A stretch of 64,000 nt of DNA. It comes from Variovorax paradoxus (lineage in GTDB: Bacteria; Pseudomonadota; Gammaproteobacteria; Burkholderiales; Burkholderiaceae_C). Position 1 is the first letter of the stretch; each line of letters begins with the position of its first letter. The notes below the pieces were generated by a model that was given only the letters and a program-made list of their open reading frames with translations, had not been told where the DNA came from and searched no databases. Positions 53,624-61,853 of this stretch are shown here, one piece after another. The stretch covers positions 1 through 64,000 of the forward strand of contig NZ_JXQQ01000033.1 of the NCBI RefSeq assembly GCF_000834655.1, read 5' to 3'. Made by a program: the position numbers and the translations under genes.

Positions 53624-54457
53624 ATGACCCGCAGCAAATTCATCGTTTCGAGCTTGGCGCTGGCCGCCGGCTTTTTCGCATTCGGCAGCTCGGCCTGGGC
53701 CGACAAGCTGGACGACGTCAAGAAGGCCGGCGTGTTGCGCGTGGCCGCCTTCGACGGCAATCCGCCTTTCGGCTACATCGATCCGGCCAGCAAGAAACAG
53801 GTGGGCCACGACATCGACCTGGCCACCGACTTCGCCAGGAGCCTGGGCGTGAAGATCGAGCTGGTGCCGACCAACCCGGCCAACCGCATTCCGCTCCTGA
53901 CCTCGGGCAAGGTGGACGTGGTGTTCGCGAGCTTCACCATCACCGACGAGCGCGCCAAGGCGGTGGACTTCACGACGCCTTACTTCCTGGTCGGCCAGCA
54001 GTTCCTGGCCAAGAAGGGCGTGCTGAAGGACGCCGCGCAGATCAAGGACATCCGCATCGGCACCGAGAAGGGCACGACGATGGAGGCCAACCTTCGCAAG
54101 AACTACCCCGACGCGAAGGTCGTGCTGTATGACGATTCGCCCTTCGCGCTGGCCGCGCTGCGCAGCGGCAACGTGCAGGCCATCACCAACGATGGCGTGA
54201 AGCTCACCGCCCAGTGGAATGCGATTCCCGACAAGGAAAAATACGAGATCCCGGCGATCACCGTGTCCAAAGAGTACCTGGGCGCCGCGGTGCCCAAGGG
54301 CGAGACTCGCCTGCTGGAGGCGCTCAACACCTGGCTGGCCGAGAGCGAGAAGAACGGCCGCGCGCTCGCGATCTACGACGCATGGTTCGGCCCGAACAGC
54401 AAGGCGCCGCTGCCGCGCCTCCTGAAGATCGGCGACCAGCGCGTGGCGGCCAATTGA
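53624..54457 (+). CDS. Polar amino acid ABC transporter binding protein
   Basis: A 277-aa SBP family 3 protein with signal peptide (1-26, ending AWA before DKLDDVKKAG). Motifs are LRVAAFDGNPPFGYIDPAS, HDIDLATDFARSLGVKIELV, TSGKVDVVFASFTITDERAKAVDFT and IRIGTEKGTTMEANL. It binds an amino acid in the periplasm. It precedes two permease genes but no ATPase. The ATG at 53624 is used. Confidence 0.92.
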   Translation: MTRSKFIVSSLALAAGFFAFGSSAWADKLDDVKKAGVLRVAAFDGNPPFGYIDPASKKQVGHDIDLATDFARSLGVKIELVPTNPANRIPLLTSGKVDVVFASFTITDERAKAVDFTTPYFLVGQQFLAKKGVLKDAAQIKDIRIGTEKGTTMEANLRKNYPDAKVVLYDDSPFALAALRSGNVQAITNDGVKLTAQWNAIPDKEKYEIPAITVSKEYLGAAVPKGETRLLEALNTWLAESEKNGRALAIYDAWFGPNSKAPLPRLLKIGDQRVAAN

Positions 54458-54470
54458 GGTCGATGCCGCC

Positions 54471-55184
54471 TTGATCGACACCTTGCAGGCGCAGTTGCTC
54501 GCGCCTCGCTACATCGGCTGGCTGATCGACGGCTGGCTCACGACCCTGTGGGCCTCGCTGCTGGTGGCGGCGGGCGCCACCGTGCTGGGCCTGGTCATTG
54601 CCGCGGGCCGCTCGGCGAGCCGGCCCGCGCTGCTGCGCCTGTCGAGCGCGTATGTCTCGCTGTTTCGCAACACGCCGCTCCTGGTGCAGCTTTTCTTCTG
54701 GTACTTCGGTGCGCCCAGCGTGCTGCCCGAGGCGGCGCGCGAGTGGCTGTACGCGGGGCACGTGCTCTCGTTCGAATTTCTGTCGGCCCTGGTCGGGCTC
54801 ACGCTCTACGCCGCGGCCTATGTGGGCGAGGACATCCGCTCGGGCATCCGGGGCGTGCCCGTCGGCCAGACGCTCGCCGCGTCGGCGCTCGGCTTCACGC
54901 GCGTGCAGGTGCTGGCGCAGGTCGTCCTGCCGCAGGCGCTGCGCATCGCGTTGCCGCCGCTCCTCGGGCAATACATGAACATCGTGAAGAACACCTCGCT
55001 CGCGATGGCGGTGGGTCTGGTCGAGCTCTCGTACGCCTCGCGGCAGGTGGAGGCCGAGACCTTCAAGACCTTCCAGGCCTTCGGCCTGGCGACGGCGCTC
55101 TACATCGTGACCATCGGCGCGATCGAGGTGCTGGCCGCGTGGGCGGCGCGGCGGCAGGCGTTGTCGCCGGCGCGCGCCACATGA
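54471..55184 (+). CDS. Amino acid ABC transporter permease 1 (HisM/GltJ type)
   Basis: A 237-aa permease with about five helices. VSLFRNTPLLVQLFFWYFG is the conserved early motif, and the ATPase-contact loop is ASALGFTRVQVLAQVVLPQA near 141-160. The start is a TTG at 54471 (MIDTLQAQLLAPRYIG), 13 nt after the binding-protein gene; no in-frame ATG is available there. Its stop overlaps the next permease start by 4 nt. Confidence 0.9.
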   Translation: MIDTLQAQLLAPRYIGWLIDGWLTTLWASLLVAAGATVLGLVIAAGRSASRPALLRLSSAYVSLFRNTPLLVQLFFWYFGAPSVLPEAAREWLYAGHVLSFEFLSALVGLTLYAAAYVGEDIRSGIRGVPVGQTLAASALGFTRVQVLAQVVLPQALRIALPPLLGQYMNIVKNTSLAMAVGLVELSYASRQVEAETFKTFQAFGLATALYIVTIGAIEVLAAWAARRQALSPARAT

Positions 55185-55924
55185 CGATGATCCAGACGCT
55201 GTGGGAGAGCCTTCCGTACCTGCTGTGGGGCGCGTTTCCGCAAGGCCCGCTCGGCGGCGCCGCGCTCACGCTCCTGCTGAGCGCGGGCTCGGGCATCGCC
55301 TCGGCGGTGCTCGGCCTGGCGTGGGGCATAGGGCTTGCCACGGCCACGGGCGCGTTCAAGACGGCGCTCGCGCTGGTCCTCGGGTTCTTTCGCGCGATCC
55401 CGGTGCTGATGCTGATCTTCTGGACCTACTTCCTGCTGCCGTTCGCGCTCCGCGTGAACGTGCCGGGCGTGCTGTCGGTGATGTGCGCGCTGTCGCTCGT
55501 GGGCGGCGCGTACCTTGCGCATGCGGTGCACGCGGGCATCCGCGGCATCGGTGCGGGGCAGTGGGCCGCGGGCCTGTCGCTGGGCCTCACGCGCTGGGGC
55601 ACGCTGCGGCACGTGGTGCTGCCGCAGGCGCTGCGGATGATGCTGCCGTCGTTCGTCAACCAGTGGGTCACGCTGGTGAAGGACAGCTCGCTCGCCTACA
55701 TCGTCGGCGTGGGTGAGCTGTCGTTCGTGGCCTCGCAGGTGAATGCGCGCACGATGATCTATCCGGCCGAGATCTTCATGCTCGTGGGCGCGATCTACTG
55801 GCTGATGTGCACCGCCCTGGACCGTATGGCGAACCTGCTGGCGCGGCGTGCGCAACGGGCCTCGCAACCGGGCGGTCAACGGCACAAGAGCTTTTCCAGA
55901 AAAGGTCATGGGCGATTCGCATAA
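55181..55924 (+). CDS. Amino acid ABC transporter permease 2
   Basis: A 247-aa permease. GFFRAIPVLMLIFWTYFLLP is the early motif and GLSLGLTRWGTLRHVVLPQA near 131-150 the ATPase contact. The C-terminal 25 residues (RAQRASQPGGQRHK...) are hydrophilic. It pairs with the permease just upstream. No ATPase gene follows: the next gene encodes a flavin reductase. Confidence 0.9.
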   Translation: MTMIQTLWESLPYLLWGAFPQGPLGGAALTLLLSAGSGIASAVLGLAWGIGLATATGAFKTALALVLGFFRAIPVLMLIFWTYFLLPFALRVNVPGVLSVMCALSLVGGAYLAHAVHAGIRGIGAGQWAAGLSLGLTRWGTLRHVVLPQALRMMLPSFVNQWVTLVKDSSLAYIVGVGELSFVASQVNARTMIYPAEIFMLVGAIYWLMCTALDRMANLLARRAQRASQPGGQRHKSFSRKGHGRFA

Positions 55925-55967
55925 TCGCCCTCGCCAGTTCCATCCCCCCATTTCAAGGAGTTCATTC

Positions 55968-56525
55968 ATGGCCCAGACCCGGATCGCCGTCGTAGTCGGC
56001 AGCCTTCGCAAGGATTCGTTCAACCAGAAGCTCGCGCTCGCGCTGGCCCACCTCGCGCCCTCGGACTTCACCTTCGAACACGTGCGCATCGACGACCTGC
56101 CGCTCTACAACCAGGACGACGACGGCAACCAGGCCCCCTCGGTCAAGCGCCTGAAGAGCGAAATCGCGGCCGCGCAGGGCCTCCTGTTCGTGACGCCCGA
56201 ATACAACCGCTCGATCCCCGGCGTGCTGAAGAACGCCATCGACCACGCCTCGCGCCCCTATGGGCAGAGCGTCTGGGGCGGCAAGCCGGCCGGCGTGATC
56301 GGCGTCTCGGTGGGCGCCATCGGCACGGCGCTCGCGCAGCAGCACCTGCGCAACATCCTGGCCTACCTGGACGTGCCCACGATGGGCGCGCCCGAAGTGT
56401 TCCTGCAGGCCAAGGACGACCTGTTCGACGACAAGGGCCACGTCGGCAACGAAGGCACGAAGAAGTTCCTGCAGGGGTGGATGGACAAGTACGTGGCCTG
56501 GGTCAAGACCCATTCGGCGGCCTGA
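55968..56525 (+). CDS. NADPH-dependent FMN reductase / chromate reductase family
   Basis: A 185-aa flavodoxin-like reductase. VVVGSLRKDSFNQKLALAL near 8-26 binds the FMN phosphate, and TPEYNRSIPGVLKNAIDHAS near 75-94 is the second motif (ChrR/YieF/ArsH-like group). It reduces flavin, quinones or oxyanions with NADPH. AAGGAG lies 6 nt before the ATG at 55968. It ends at a bidirectional terminator. Confidence 0.92.
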   Translation: MAQTRIAVVVGSLRKDSFNQKLALALAHLAPSDFTFEHVRIDDLPLYNQDDDGNQAPSVKRLKSEIAAAQGLLFVTPEYNRSIPGVLKNAIDHASRPYGQSVWGGKPAGVIGVSVGAIGTALAQQHLRNILAYLDVPTMGAPEVFLQAKDDLFDDKGHVGNEGTKKFLQGWMDKYVAWVKTHSAA

Positions 56526-56551
56526 CAACCGCGGCGATCGACGCCCATGAA

Positions 56552-56582
56552 AAAGCCGCCCCCACGGGGCGGCTTTCTTTTT
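56552..56582. terminator. Bidirectional terminator between convergent flavoprotein genes
   Basis: A perfect 11-nt stem aaagccgcccc/ggggcggcttt at 56552-56562 and 56566-56576, loop of 3 nt, followed on the plus strand by ctttttt. The A-run on the left gives a U-tail on the minus strand too, so it serves both the FMN reductase and azoreductase genes. Confidence 0.92.
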
Positions 56583-56596
56583 GGAACAGGGCGCGT

Positions 56597-57244
56597 TCAG
56601 GCGACCTGGGCCACGTCCTTCTGGTTCGCGGCTTCAGCCGTCGCCACCAGGATGTCGGAGCGCGCGGCCGCCAGTGCGGAGGCCTTGGGCTCGTCGCCCA
56701 TCGCCACGCCTTCGGCACGCACGATGCGCACGTCGGTGATGCCGAAGAAGCCGAAGACAACCTTCAGGTAGCTCTCCTGGTGCTCGGCGCCCTGGCCCCA
56801 GTCGCTGGTCGAATACACGCCGCCGCGGCTCGAAGCCACGATCACCGTCTTGCCGCCGGCCAGGCCCACGGGGCCGGTCTCGGTGTACTTGAAGGTGCGG
56901 CCGACCTGGCCGAGGCGGTCGATCCAGGCCTTGAGCTGGGTCGGGATCGAGAAGTTGTAGAGCGGGGCGCCGATGACGATCACGTCGGCGGCCAGGAACT
57001 GGCTCACCAGCTTTTCAGACAGCGCGTTCTCGCGTTGCTGGGCTTCGGTGGGCTCGGCTTGCGGGCCGGTCTTGATGGCCAGGGCGTCGGCGCTGAAATG
57101 CGCGGGGGCATCGACGGCCAGGTCGAGGTATTCGACGGTGGTGTCGGGATGCGCGGCCTTCCAGGCGGCCACGGTCTCGGCCGTCAGGAGGCGGGAGGTC
57201 GAATAGGCGCCCAGGATGCTGGAGTCGATGTGGAGCAGCTTCAT
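56597..57244 (-). CDS. azoR: FMN-dependent NADH-azoreductase
   Basis: A 215-aa AzoR-type flavoprotein: [20 protein letters not shown] at the start, [20 protein letters not shown] near 92-111 and SSRGGVYS. It reduces azo bonds and quinones using NADH. The start is the ATG at 57244. It is transcribed away from a LysR regulator with a palindrome between, the usual arrangement for quinone-responsive azoR control. Confidence 0.93.
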   Translation of the reverse strand: MKLLHIDSSILGAYSTSRLLTAETVAAWKAAHPDTTVEYLDLAVDAPAHFSADALAIKTGPQAEPTEAQQRENALSEKLVSQFLAADVIVIGAPLYNFSIPTQLKAWIDRLGQVGRTFKYTETGPVGLAGGKTVIVASSRGGVYSTSDWGQGAEHQESYLKVVFGFFGITDVRIVRAEGVAMGDEPKASALAAARSDILVATAEAANQKDVAQVA

Positions 57245-57329
57245 ATCAATCACTTTCGTGTGGATGGTGTCGGCGCTCAAAAGTGGCCGGCGATGGGAGA
57301 ATTCTATTTTTGGGTCGAGTGGTTGATAA

Positions 57330-57348
57330 GTAGCCAAAATTTGCCTAC
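57330..57348. promoter_or_regulatory. Near-perfect 19-bp palindrome, probable LysR operator for azoR
   Basis: GTAGcCAAAATTTGcCTAC is symmetric except at two pairs. It lies 30 bp before the start of the LysR gene and 86 bp before azoR, in their shared promoter region. A LysR dimer site with the function of autorepression and azoR induction is likely. Confidence 0.6.
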
Positions 57349-57377
57349 ATCGTCCTGTTTGCGGGACAATCGACACC

Positions 57378-58292
57378 ATGCAAGACCTCAACGACATGGT
57401 TTTCTTCGCCGAAGTGGCCGAGCGCGGCGGGTTTGCCGCCGCCAGCCGGGCGCTCGGTATCCCGAAGTCGCGGCTGTCCCGCCGCGTGGCCGAGCTGGAA
57501 GAGCGGCTGGGCGTGCAACTGATGCAGCGCAGCACCCGGCGCCTGTCCCTCACGCCCGCCGGCGAGATCTACCTGCGCCATTCGGCCGCCATGCGCGATG
57601 CGGCACAGGCCGCGGCCGAGGCGGTGGCACAGGTGCAGAACGAGCCCAGCGGTCTGGTGCGCATCAGTTGTCCCATCACCATCGTGCATAGCGGGCTGGG
57701 GGAACTGATGCCGGTCTTCATGGCGCGCTATCCGGCGGTGCGAGTGGACATGCGGGTGATCAACCGGCCGGTCGACCTGATCGAGGAGGGCATCGACATC
57801 GCACTGCGCGTGCGGCATTCCATCGAGGACAGCGCGGTGCTGGTCGCCAAGACCTTCGGCTACAGCCGCGGCGTGCTGGTGGCGGCGCCGGCGCTGCTGG
57901 CTCGCCACGGATCGATCGAAACCCTGGCCGACCTCGGCAAGCTGCCCACGGCGGCGATGTCGGCCAACGGGGAAGGGCGCGGCGACTGGCGGCTCGAGGG
58001 GCCGGACGGCCAGAGCCACGTCCACTCCCATGCGCCGCGCTACGTGGCGGACGACCTCGTGACGCTGCAGCAGGGCGCGCTCGCTGGCATCGGGGCGACG
58101 ATGCTGCCCGACTACATGTGCCGCGCCGACATCGATGCCGGCCGCCTGGTGCAACTGCTGCCGGGCTGGGGGCCGGCGCCGGTGGTGGCGCACATGGTGT
58201 TTCCGGCGCGGCGAGCGCTGGTGCCCGCGGTGCGGCGGCTGATCGACTTCCTGATGGAACACCTGCAGAGCGAGGATATGCGTATGTTCTAG
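57378..58292 (+). CDS. LysR family regulator, divergent from azoR
   Basis: A 304-aa LysR-type regulator. The helix-turn-helix is [20 protein letters not shown] near 17-36, of the CrgA/QseD-like group with [10 protein letters not shown]. The effector domain has [19 protein letters not shown]. The regulator should sense quinones or electrophiles and control azoR. ATG at 57378. Confidence 0.92.
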   Translation: MQDLNDMVFFAEVAERGGFAAASRALGIPKSRLSRRVAELEERLGVQLMQRSTRRLSLTPAGEIYLRHSAAMRDAAQAAAEAVAQVQNEPSGLVRISCPITIVHSGLGELMPVFMARYPAVRVDMRVINRPVDLIEEGIDIALRVRHSIEDSAVLVAKTFGYSRGVLVAAPALLARHGSIETLADLGKLPTAAMSANGEGRGDWRLEGPDGQSHVHSHAPRYVADDLVTLQQGALAGIGATMLPDYMCRADIDAGRLVQLLPGWGPAPVVAHMVFPARRALVPAVRRLIDFLMEHLQSEDMRMF

Positions 58293-58362
58293 GGGCTCCG
58301 GAGCCGCGCGCGCCCGTCGCGCACGACCCGAACCCTCGCTCCTTATGCGAAAAACGTCATAT

Positions 58363-58386
58363 CCAAACAAGCAGATATTCGTTTGG
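58363..58386. promoter_or_regulatory. Inverted repeat upstream of the peroxiredoxin gene
   Basis: CCAAAC (58363-58368) and GTTTGG (58381-58386) are separated by 12 bp in an AT-rich block 55-78 bp before the peroxiredoxin ATG. It could be a regulator site, for example of an OxyR-like protein, but it does not match a known consensus well. Confidence 0.35.
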
Positions 58387-58440
58387 CATTGAAGCCGGGG
58401 TTCGCACAATCCAGGGCTCCCATCCATCCCAGGAGCGACC

Positions 58441-59082
58441 ATGGCTACTCTGCGACTCGGCGACACCGCCCCCAATTTCACCCAGGACTCCAGCGAAGGC
58501 CCCCTCGACTTCTACCAGTGGGCCGGCGATTCGTGGGTCGTGTTCTTCTCGCACCCGGCCGACTTCACGCCCGTTTGCACCACCGAGCTGGGCAAGACGG
58601 CGGCGCTGTCGGGCGAATTCGCCAAGCGCGGCGTCAAGCCCATCGCGCTGAGCGTCGATCCGGCCACCAAGCACAAGGAATGGATCGGCGACATCAACGA
58701 AACGCAGAACACCACGGTCAACTTCCCGATCATTGCGGACGCCGACCGCAAGGTGGCCGACCTGTACGACCTGATCCACCCGAACGCCTCGGCCACGGCC
58801 ACCGTTCGCAGCGTGTTCATCATCGATCCGAAGAAGGTGATCCGCACCACCATCACCTACCCGGCATCGACCGGCCGCAACTTCGACGAGATCATCCGCG
58901 TGATCGATTCGCTGCAGCTCACCGACAGCCACAAGGTGGCCACCCCCGTGAACTGGAAGGACGGCGACGACGTGGTCATCGTCCCCAGCATCCAGGACCC
59001 GGCCGAGCTCGCCGAGCGCTTCCCCAAGGGCTTCAAGGCCGTGAGGCCCTACCTGCGCATCACGCCGCAGCCGAACAAGTAA
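58441..59082 (+). CDS. 1-Cys peroxiredoxin (Prx6 type)
   Basis: A 213-aa peroxiredoxin. The peroxidatic cysteine is Cys46 in HPADFTPVCTTELG. No other cysteine is present, so it is a 1-Cys enzyme that needs an external thiol such as glutathione. The C-terminal Prx6 domain (VVIVPSIQDPAELAERFPKG) is included. It reduces peroxides in the cytoplasm. AGGAG lies 7 nt before the ATG. Confidence 0.94.
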   Translation: MATLRLGDTAPNFTQDSSEGPLDFYQWAGDSWVVFFSHPADFTPVCTTELGKTAALSGEFAKRGVKPIALSVDPATKHKEWIGDINETQNTTVNFPIIADADRKVADLYDLIHPNASATATVRSVFIIDPKKVIRTTITYPASTGRNFDEIIRVIDSLQLTDSHKVATPVNWKDGDDVVIVPSIQDPAELAERFPKGFKAVRPYLRITPQPNK

Positions 59083-59104
59083 GCGACGCAGGCGGCAATC
59101 GCAG

Positions 59105-59680
59105 ATGCAGACGCGCGTCGTCATCGTGCCGGGCTGGAGGGATTCCGGGCCGGGCCATTGGCAGAGCCTCTGGGAAGAGCGCATTCCGGGCGCGGCCCGG
59201 GTGGTGCAGGACGACTGGGCCTCGCCCAAGCGCGACGCCTGGGTGCCGGCGCTCGCCAAGCTGGTGATGGAGACGCCCGGCCCGGTGGTGATCGCGGCGC
59301 ACAGCCTGGGCTGCATCGCCACCGCGCATCTGCCGCCCGAGGCTGCCGCCCGCATCCAGGGCGCGCTGCTGGTGGCCCCGGCCGACCCCGAGCGCCGCGC
59401 CGTGCTGTCCGACTTCGCGCCCGTGCCTTACGCCGCGCTGCCGTATCGCAGCATCGTGGTGGCCAGCAGCAACGACCCCTACTGTCCCATCCGGCTGGCG
59501 GGTGCATATTCGCGCGCCTGGGGCAGTGAGTTCGTGCGCATGCAGAATGCGGGCCATATCAACATCGATTCGGGGCACGGAGACTGGCCGCTCGGCCTGG
59601 CCCTGCTGCAATCGTTGACCGACGAGCCCGCCGCCTGGCCGGCGGGCCGTGATTTTTCAGAAACCTTGGCAACCACATGA
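59105..59680 (+). CDS. RBBP9/YdeN family alpha/beta hydrolase
   Basis: A 191-aa serine hydrolase: VVIVPGWRDSGPGHWQSLWE at the N-terminus and the nucleophile elbow AAHSLGCIA near 63-71. The probable catalytic Asp and His are in SSNDPYCP and NAGHINIDSGHGDW. Its ATG follows the peroxiredoxin by 22 nt and its stop overlaps the sbp start by 4 nt, so it belongs to the sulfate operon. The substrate is unknown. Confidence 0.88.
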   Translation: MQTRVVIVPGWRDSGPGHWQSLWEERIPGAARVVQDDWASPKRDAWVPALAKLVMETPGPVVIAAHSLGCIATAHLPPEAAARIQGALLVAPADPERRAVLSDFAPVPYAALPYRSIVVASSNDPYCPIRLAGAYSRAWGSEFVRMQNAGHINIDSGHGDWPLGLALLQSLTDEPAAWPAGRDFSETLATT

Positions 59681-60693
59681 CTTCCAGAATCAAGACCTTC
59701 GTCGCCGTGCTCGCGCTGGCGTCCTCCGCACTCGCCGGCAGCAGCGCCTTCGCCCAGGGCACGACGCTGCTGAACGCCTCGTACGACGTGGCCCGCGAGT
59801 TCTACAAGGACTACAACGCGGCATTCGTGGCGCACTACAAGAAGGCCACCGGCAAGGACGTGAAGGTCGACCAGTCGCACGGCGGCTCCAGCGCGCAGGC
59901 GCGTTCGGTGGCCGACGGCCTCGATGCCGACGTGGTGACCATGAACACCTCGACCGACATCGACTTCCTGGCCAACGCCGGCGTGGTCGCCAAGGACTGG
60001 ACCAAGAAATTCCCCGAGAACGCATCGCCGACCACCTCGACCATGCTGTTCCTCGTGCGCAACGGCAACCCCAAGGGCATCAAGGACTGGGACGATCTGG
60101 TCAAGCCCGGCATCCAGGTCGTGATCGTCAACCCCAAGACCGGCGGCAACGGTCGATACGCCTACCTGGCCGCCTGGGGCTACATCAAGAAGAAGGGCGG
60201 CACCGACGCGCAGGCCGCCGAGTTCGTCGGCAAGCTCTTCAAGAACACGCCGGTGCTCGCACGCGGCGGCCGTGACGCCACCACCGCCTTCCTGCAACGC
60301 AACATCGGCGACGCGCTGATCACCTTCGAATCGGAAGTGGTCTCCATCGACCGCGAATTCGGCACCGGCAAGGTCGACTCGGTGTACCCCTCTATCAGCA
60401 TCGTGGCCGAGAACCCGGTCGCCGTGGTCGAACGCACCGTCGCCAAGAAGGGCACCGGCGAACTCGCCAAGGCGTATCTGGACTGGCTCTATTCCGAAGA
60501 AGCGCAGGAAATCGCCGCCAAGCACGCGCTGCGTCCGCGCTCGCAGACCGTGCTCAAGAAGTACGCCGCGACGTTCAAGCCGCTGCAGCTCTTCACGGTA
60601 CAAGAGCTGTTCGGCAGCTTGGGCGACGCGCAGAAGGTGCACTTCAACGACGGCGGCCAATTCGACAAGCTCTACACGCCCGGCGCGAAGTGA
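59677..60693 (+). CDS. sbp: Sulfate ABC transporter periplasmic binding protein
   Basis: A 338-aa sulfate-binding protein with signal peptide (about 1-26, ending AFAQ). TLLNASYDVAREFYKDYNAA, VDQSHGGSSAQARSVADGLD and NPKTGGNGRYAYLAAW are the oxyanion-binding motifs. It pairs with CysTWA downstream. It is about half-identical by eye to the sbp at 32.4 kb. The stop overlaps the GTG of a mini-ORF (GTGA). Confidence 0.95.
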   Translation: MTSRIKTFVAVLALASSALAGSSAFAQGTTLLNASYDVAREFYKDYNAAFVAHYKKATGKDVKVDQSHGGSSAQARSVADGLDADVVTMNTSTDIDFLANAGVVAKDWTKKFPENASPTTSTMLFLVRNGNPKGIKDWDDLVKPGIQVVIVNPKTGGNGRYAYLAAWGYIKKKGGTDAQAAEFVGKLFKNTPVLARGGRDATTAFLQRNIGDALITFESEVVSIDREFGTGKVDSVYPSISIVAENPVAVVERTVAKKGTGELAKAYLDWLYSEEAQEIAAKHALRPRSQTVLKKYAATFKPLQLFTVQELFGSLGDAQKVHFNDGGQFDKLYTPGAK

Positions 60694-60833
60694 AGTACAC
60701 CCCCAGTCTTCGCGCACTTCGTGTCGCTTCGCCAACCCCGTTGCAGGGGGCAATACCAGCGGGCCGGCAAAGCCGGTTCCGCGGTGTTTCGCGAAGGGAC
60801 CGGCCGAATAACAACGGACCCTTCTCATCATGA
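60690..60833 (+). CDS. Mini-ORF in repeat copy E, coupled at both ends
   Basis: A 47-codon frame that starts with GTG inside the sbp stop (GTGA at 60690-60693) and ends with TGA inside the cysT start (ATGA at 60830-60833). It reads [20 protein letters not shown] and then about 27 Arg/Gly/Asn-rich residues. The frame is open across both hairpins of the repeat. No known domain. Confidence 0.5.
   Translation: MKYTPSLRALRVASPTPLQGAIPAGRQSRFRGVSRRDRPNNNGPFSS
60693..60789 (+). repeat. Dispersed 95-bp element, copy E
   Basis: Lies exactly between sbp and cysT. It contains cgcgcacttcgtgtcgcttc, a CCCCGTTGCAGGGGG hairpin and the long hairpin with ccggc-aaa-gccgg at its tip. Confidence 0.8.
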
Positions 60834-61717
60834 GTGGTGTGACTTCTTCGGCGCTCCCAACTGCGGGAGCGCCTTTTTCGCGTGCCAACCGGGCAGGGGG
60901 CGCCAAGCGCGTGCTGCCGGGTTTCCACATCACGCTCGGCTTCTCGATTCTTTACTTGAGCCTGATCGTGCTGATCCCGCTGTCGGCGCTGGTCTTCCGG
61001 ACCTTCACGCTGACATGGGACCAGTTCTGGGTGGCCGTGACCGCGCCGCGCGTGATGGCCTCCTACCGGTTGACCTTCGGCGCCTCGCTGATCGCCGCGC
61101 TCGTGAACGCGGTGTTCGGGCTGCTCGTGGCCTGGGTGCTGGTGCGCTACAAGTTTCCGGGCAAGCGCATCGTCGATGCGCTGGTCGACCTGCCGTTCGC
61201 ACTGCCCACGGCCGTGGCCGGCATCTCTCTCACGGCGCTGCTCGCGGGCAACGGCTGGATCGGGCAACTGCTCGAGCCGCACGGCATCAAGCTGGCTTTC
61301 ACGCCGGCGGGCATCGTGATCGCGCTGATCTTCATCGGGCTGCCGTTCGTGGTGCGCACGGTGCAGCCGGTGCTGGAAGATGCTGAGAAGGAACTCGAAG
61401 AAGCCGCCACCTCGCTCGGCGCGACGCGGCTGCAGACCTTCACCAAGGTGATCCTGCCGTCCATCGGCCCCGCATTGCTCACCGGCTTTGCCATGGCCTT
61501 CGCGCGCGCCATCGGCGAATACGGCTCGGTGATCTTCATCGCCGGCAACATGCCGATGATCTCGGAGATCACGCCGCTCATCATCATCGGCAAGCTGGAG
61601 CAGTACGACTACGCGGGCGCCACCGCGGTCGCGCTGGTGATGCTGGTCATCTCGTTCCTGCTGCTGCTGGTCATCAATGGCCTGCAAGCCTGGCAACGCC
61701 GCAGGGCAGGGGGCTGA
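60830..61717 (+). CDS. cysT: Sulfate ABC transporter permease CysT
   Basis: A 295-aa permease with about six helices. [20 protein letters not shown] near the N-terminus, [20 protein letters not shown] in the middle and the ATPase loop [20 protein letters not shown] are typical of CysT. The ATG overlaps the mini-ORF stop by 4 nt. It forms the channel with CysW. Confidence 0.95.
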   Translation: MSGVTSSALPTAGAPFSRANRAGGAKRVLPGFHITLGFSILYLSLIVLIPLSALVFRTFTLTWDQFWVAVTAPRVMASYRLTFGASLIAALVNAVFGLLVAWVLVRYKFPGKRIVDALVDLPFALPTAVAGISLTALLAGNGWIGQLLEPHGIKLAFTPAGIVIALIFIGLPFVVRTVQPVLEDAEKELEEAATSLGATRLQTFTKVILPSIGPALLTGFAMAFARAIGEYGSVIFIAGNMPMISEITPLIIIGKLEQYDYAGATAVALVMLVISFLLLLVINGLQAWQRRRAGG

Positions 61718-61721
61718 AGAA

Positions 61722-61853
61722 ATGTTGCACTCCCCCCGTCTTCGCGCACTTCGTGTCGCTTCGCCAACCCCCTCGCCGGGGGCAACACCAGCAGTCCGGC
61801 AAAGCCGGTTCTGCGGTGTTTCTTCGCGCAGGCCCGTCTGGAGCCATTCATGA
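61722..61853 (+). CDS. Mini-ORF in repeat copy F, overlapping cysW start
   Basis: A 43-codon frame whose ATG begins 5 nt after the cysT stop and whose TGA overlaps the cysW ATG (ATGA at 61850-61853). It reads [20 protein letters not shown], then [10 protein letters not shown] and a variable tail. No known domain. Confidence 0.45.
   Translation: MLHSPRLRALRVASPTPSPGATPAVRQSRFCGVSSRRPVWSHS
61725..61821 (+). repeat. Dispersed 95-bp element, copy F
   Basis: Lies between cysT and cysW. It has the ccccctcgccggggg hairpin and the aacacc...ggtgtt hairpin around ccggcaaagccgg. Very similar to copies C and E. Confidence 0.8.
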
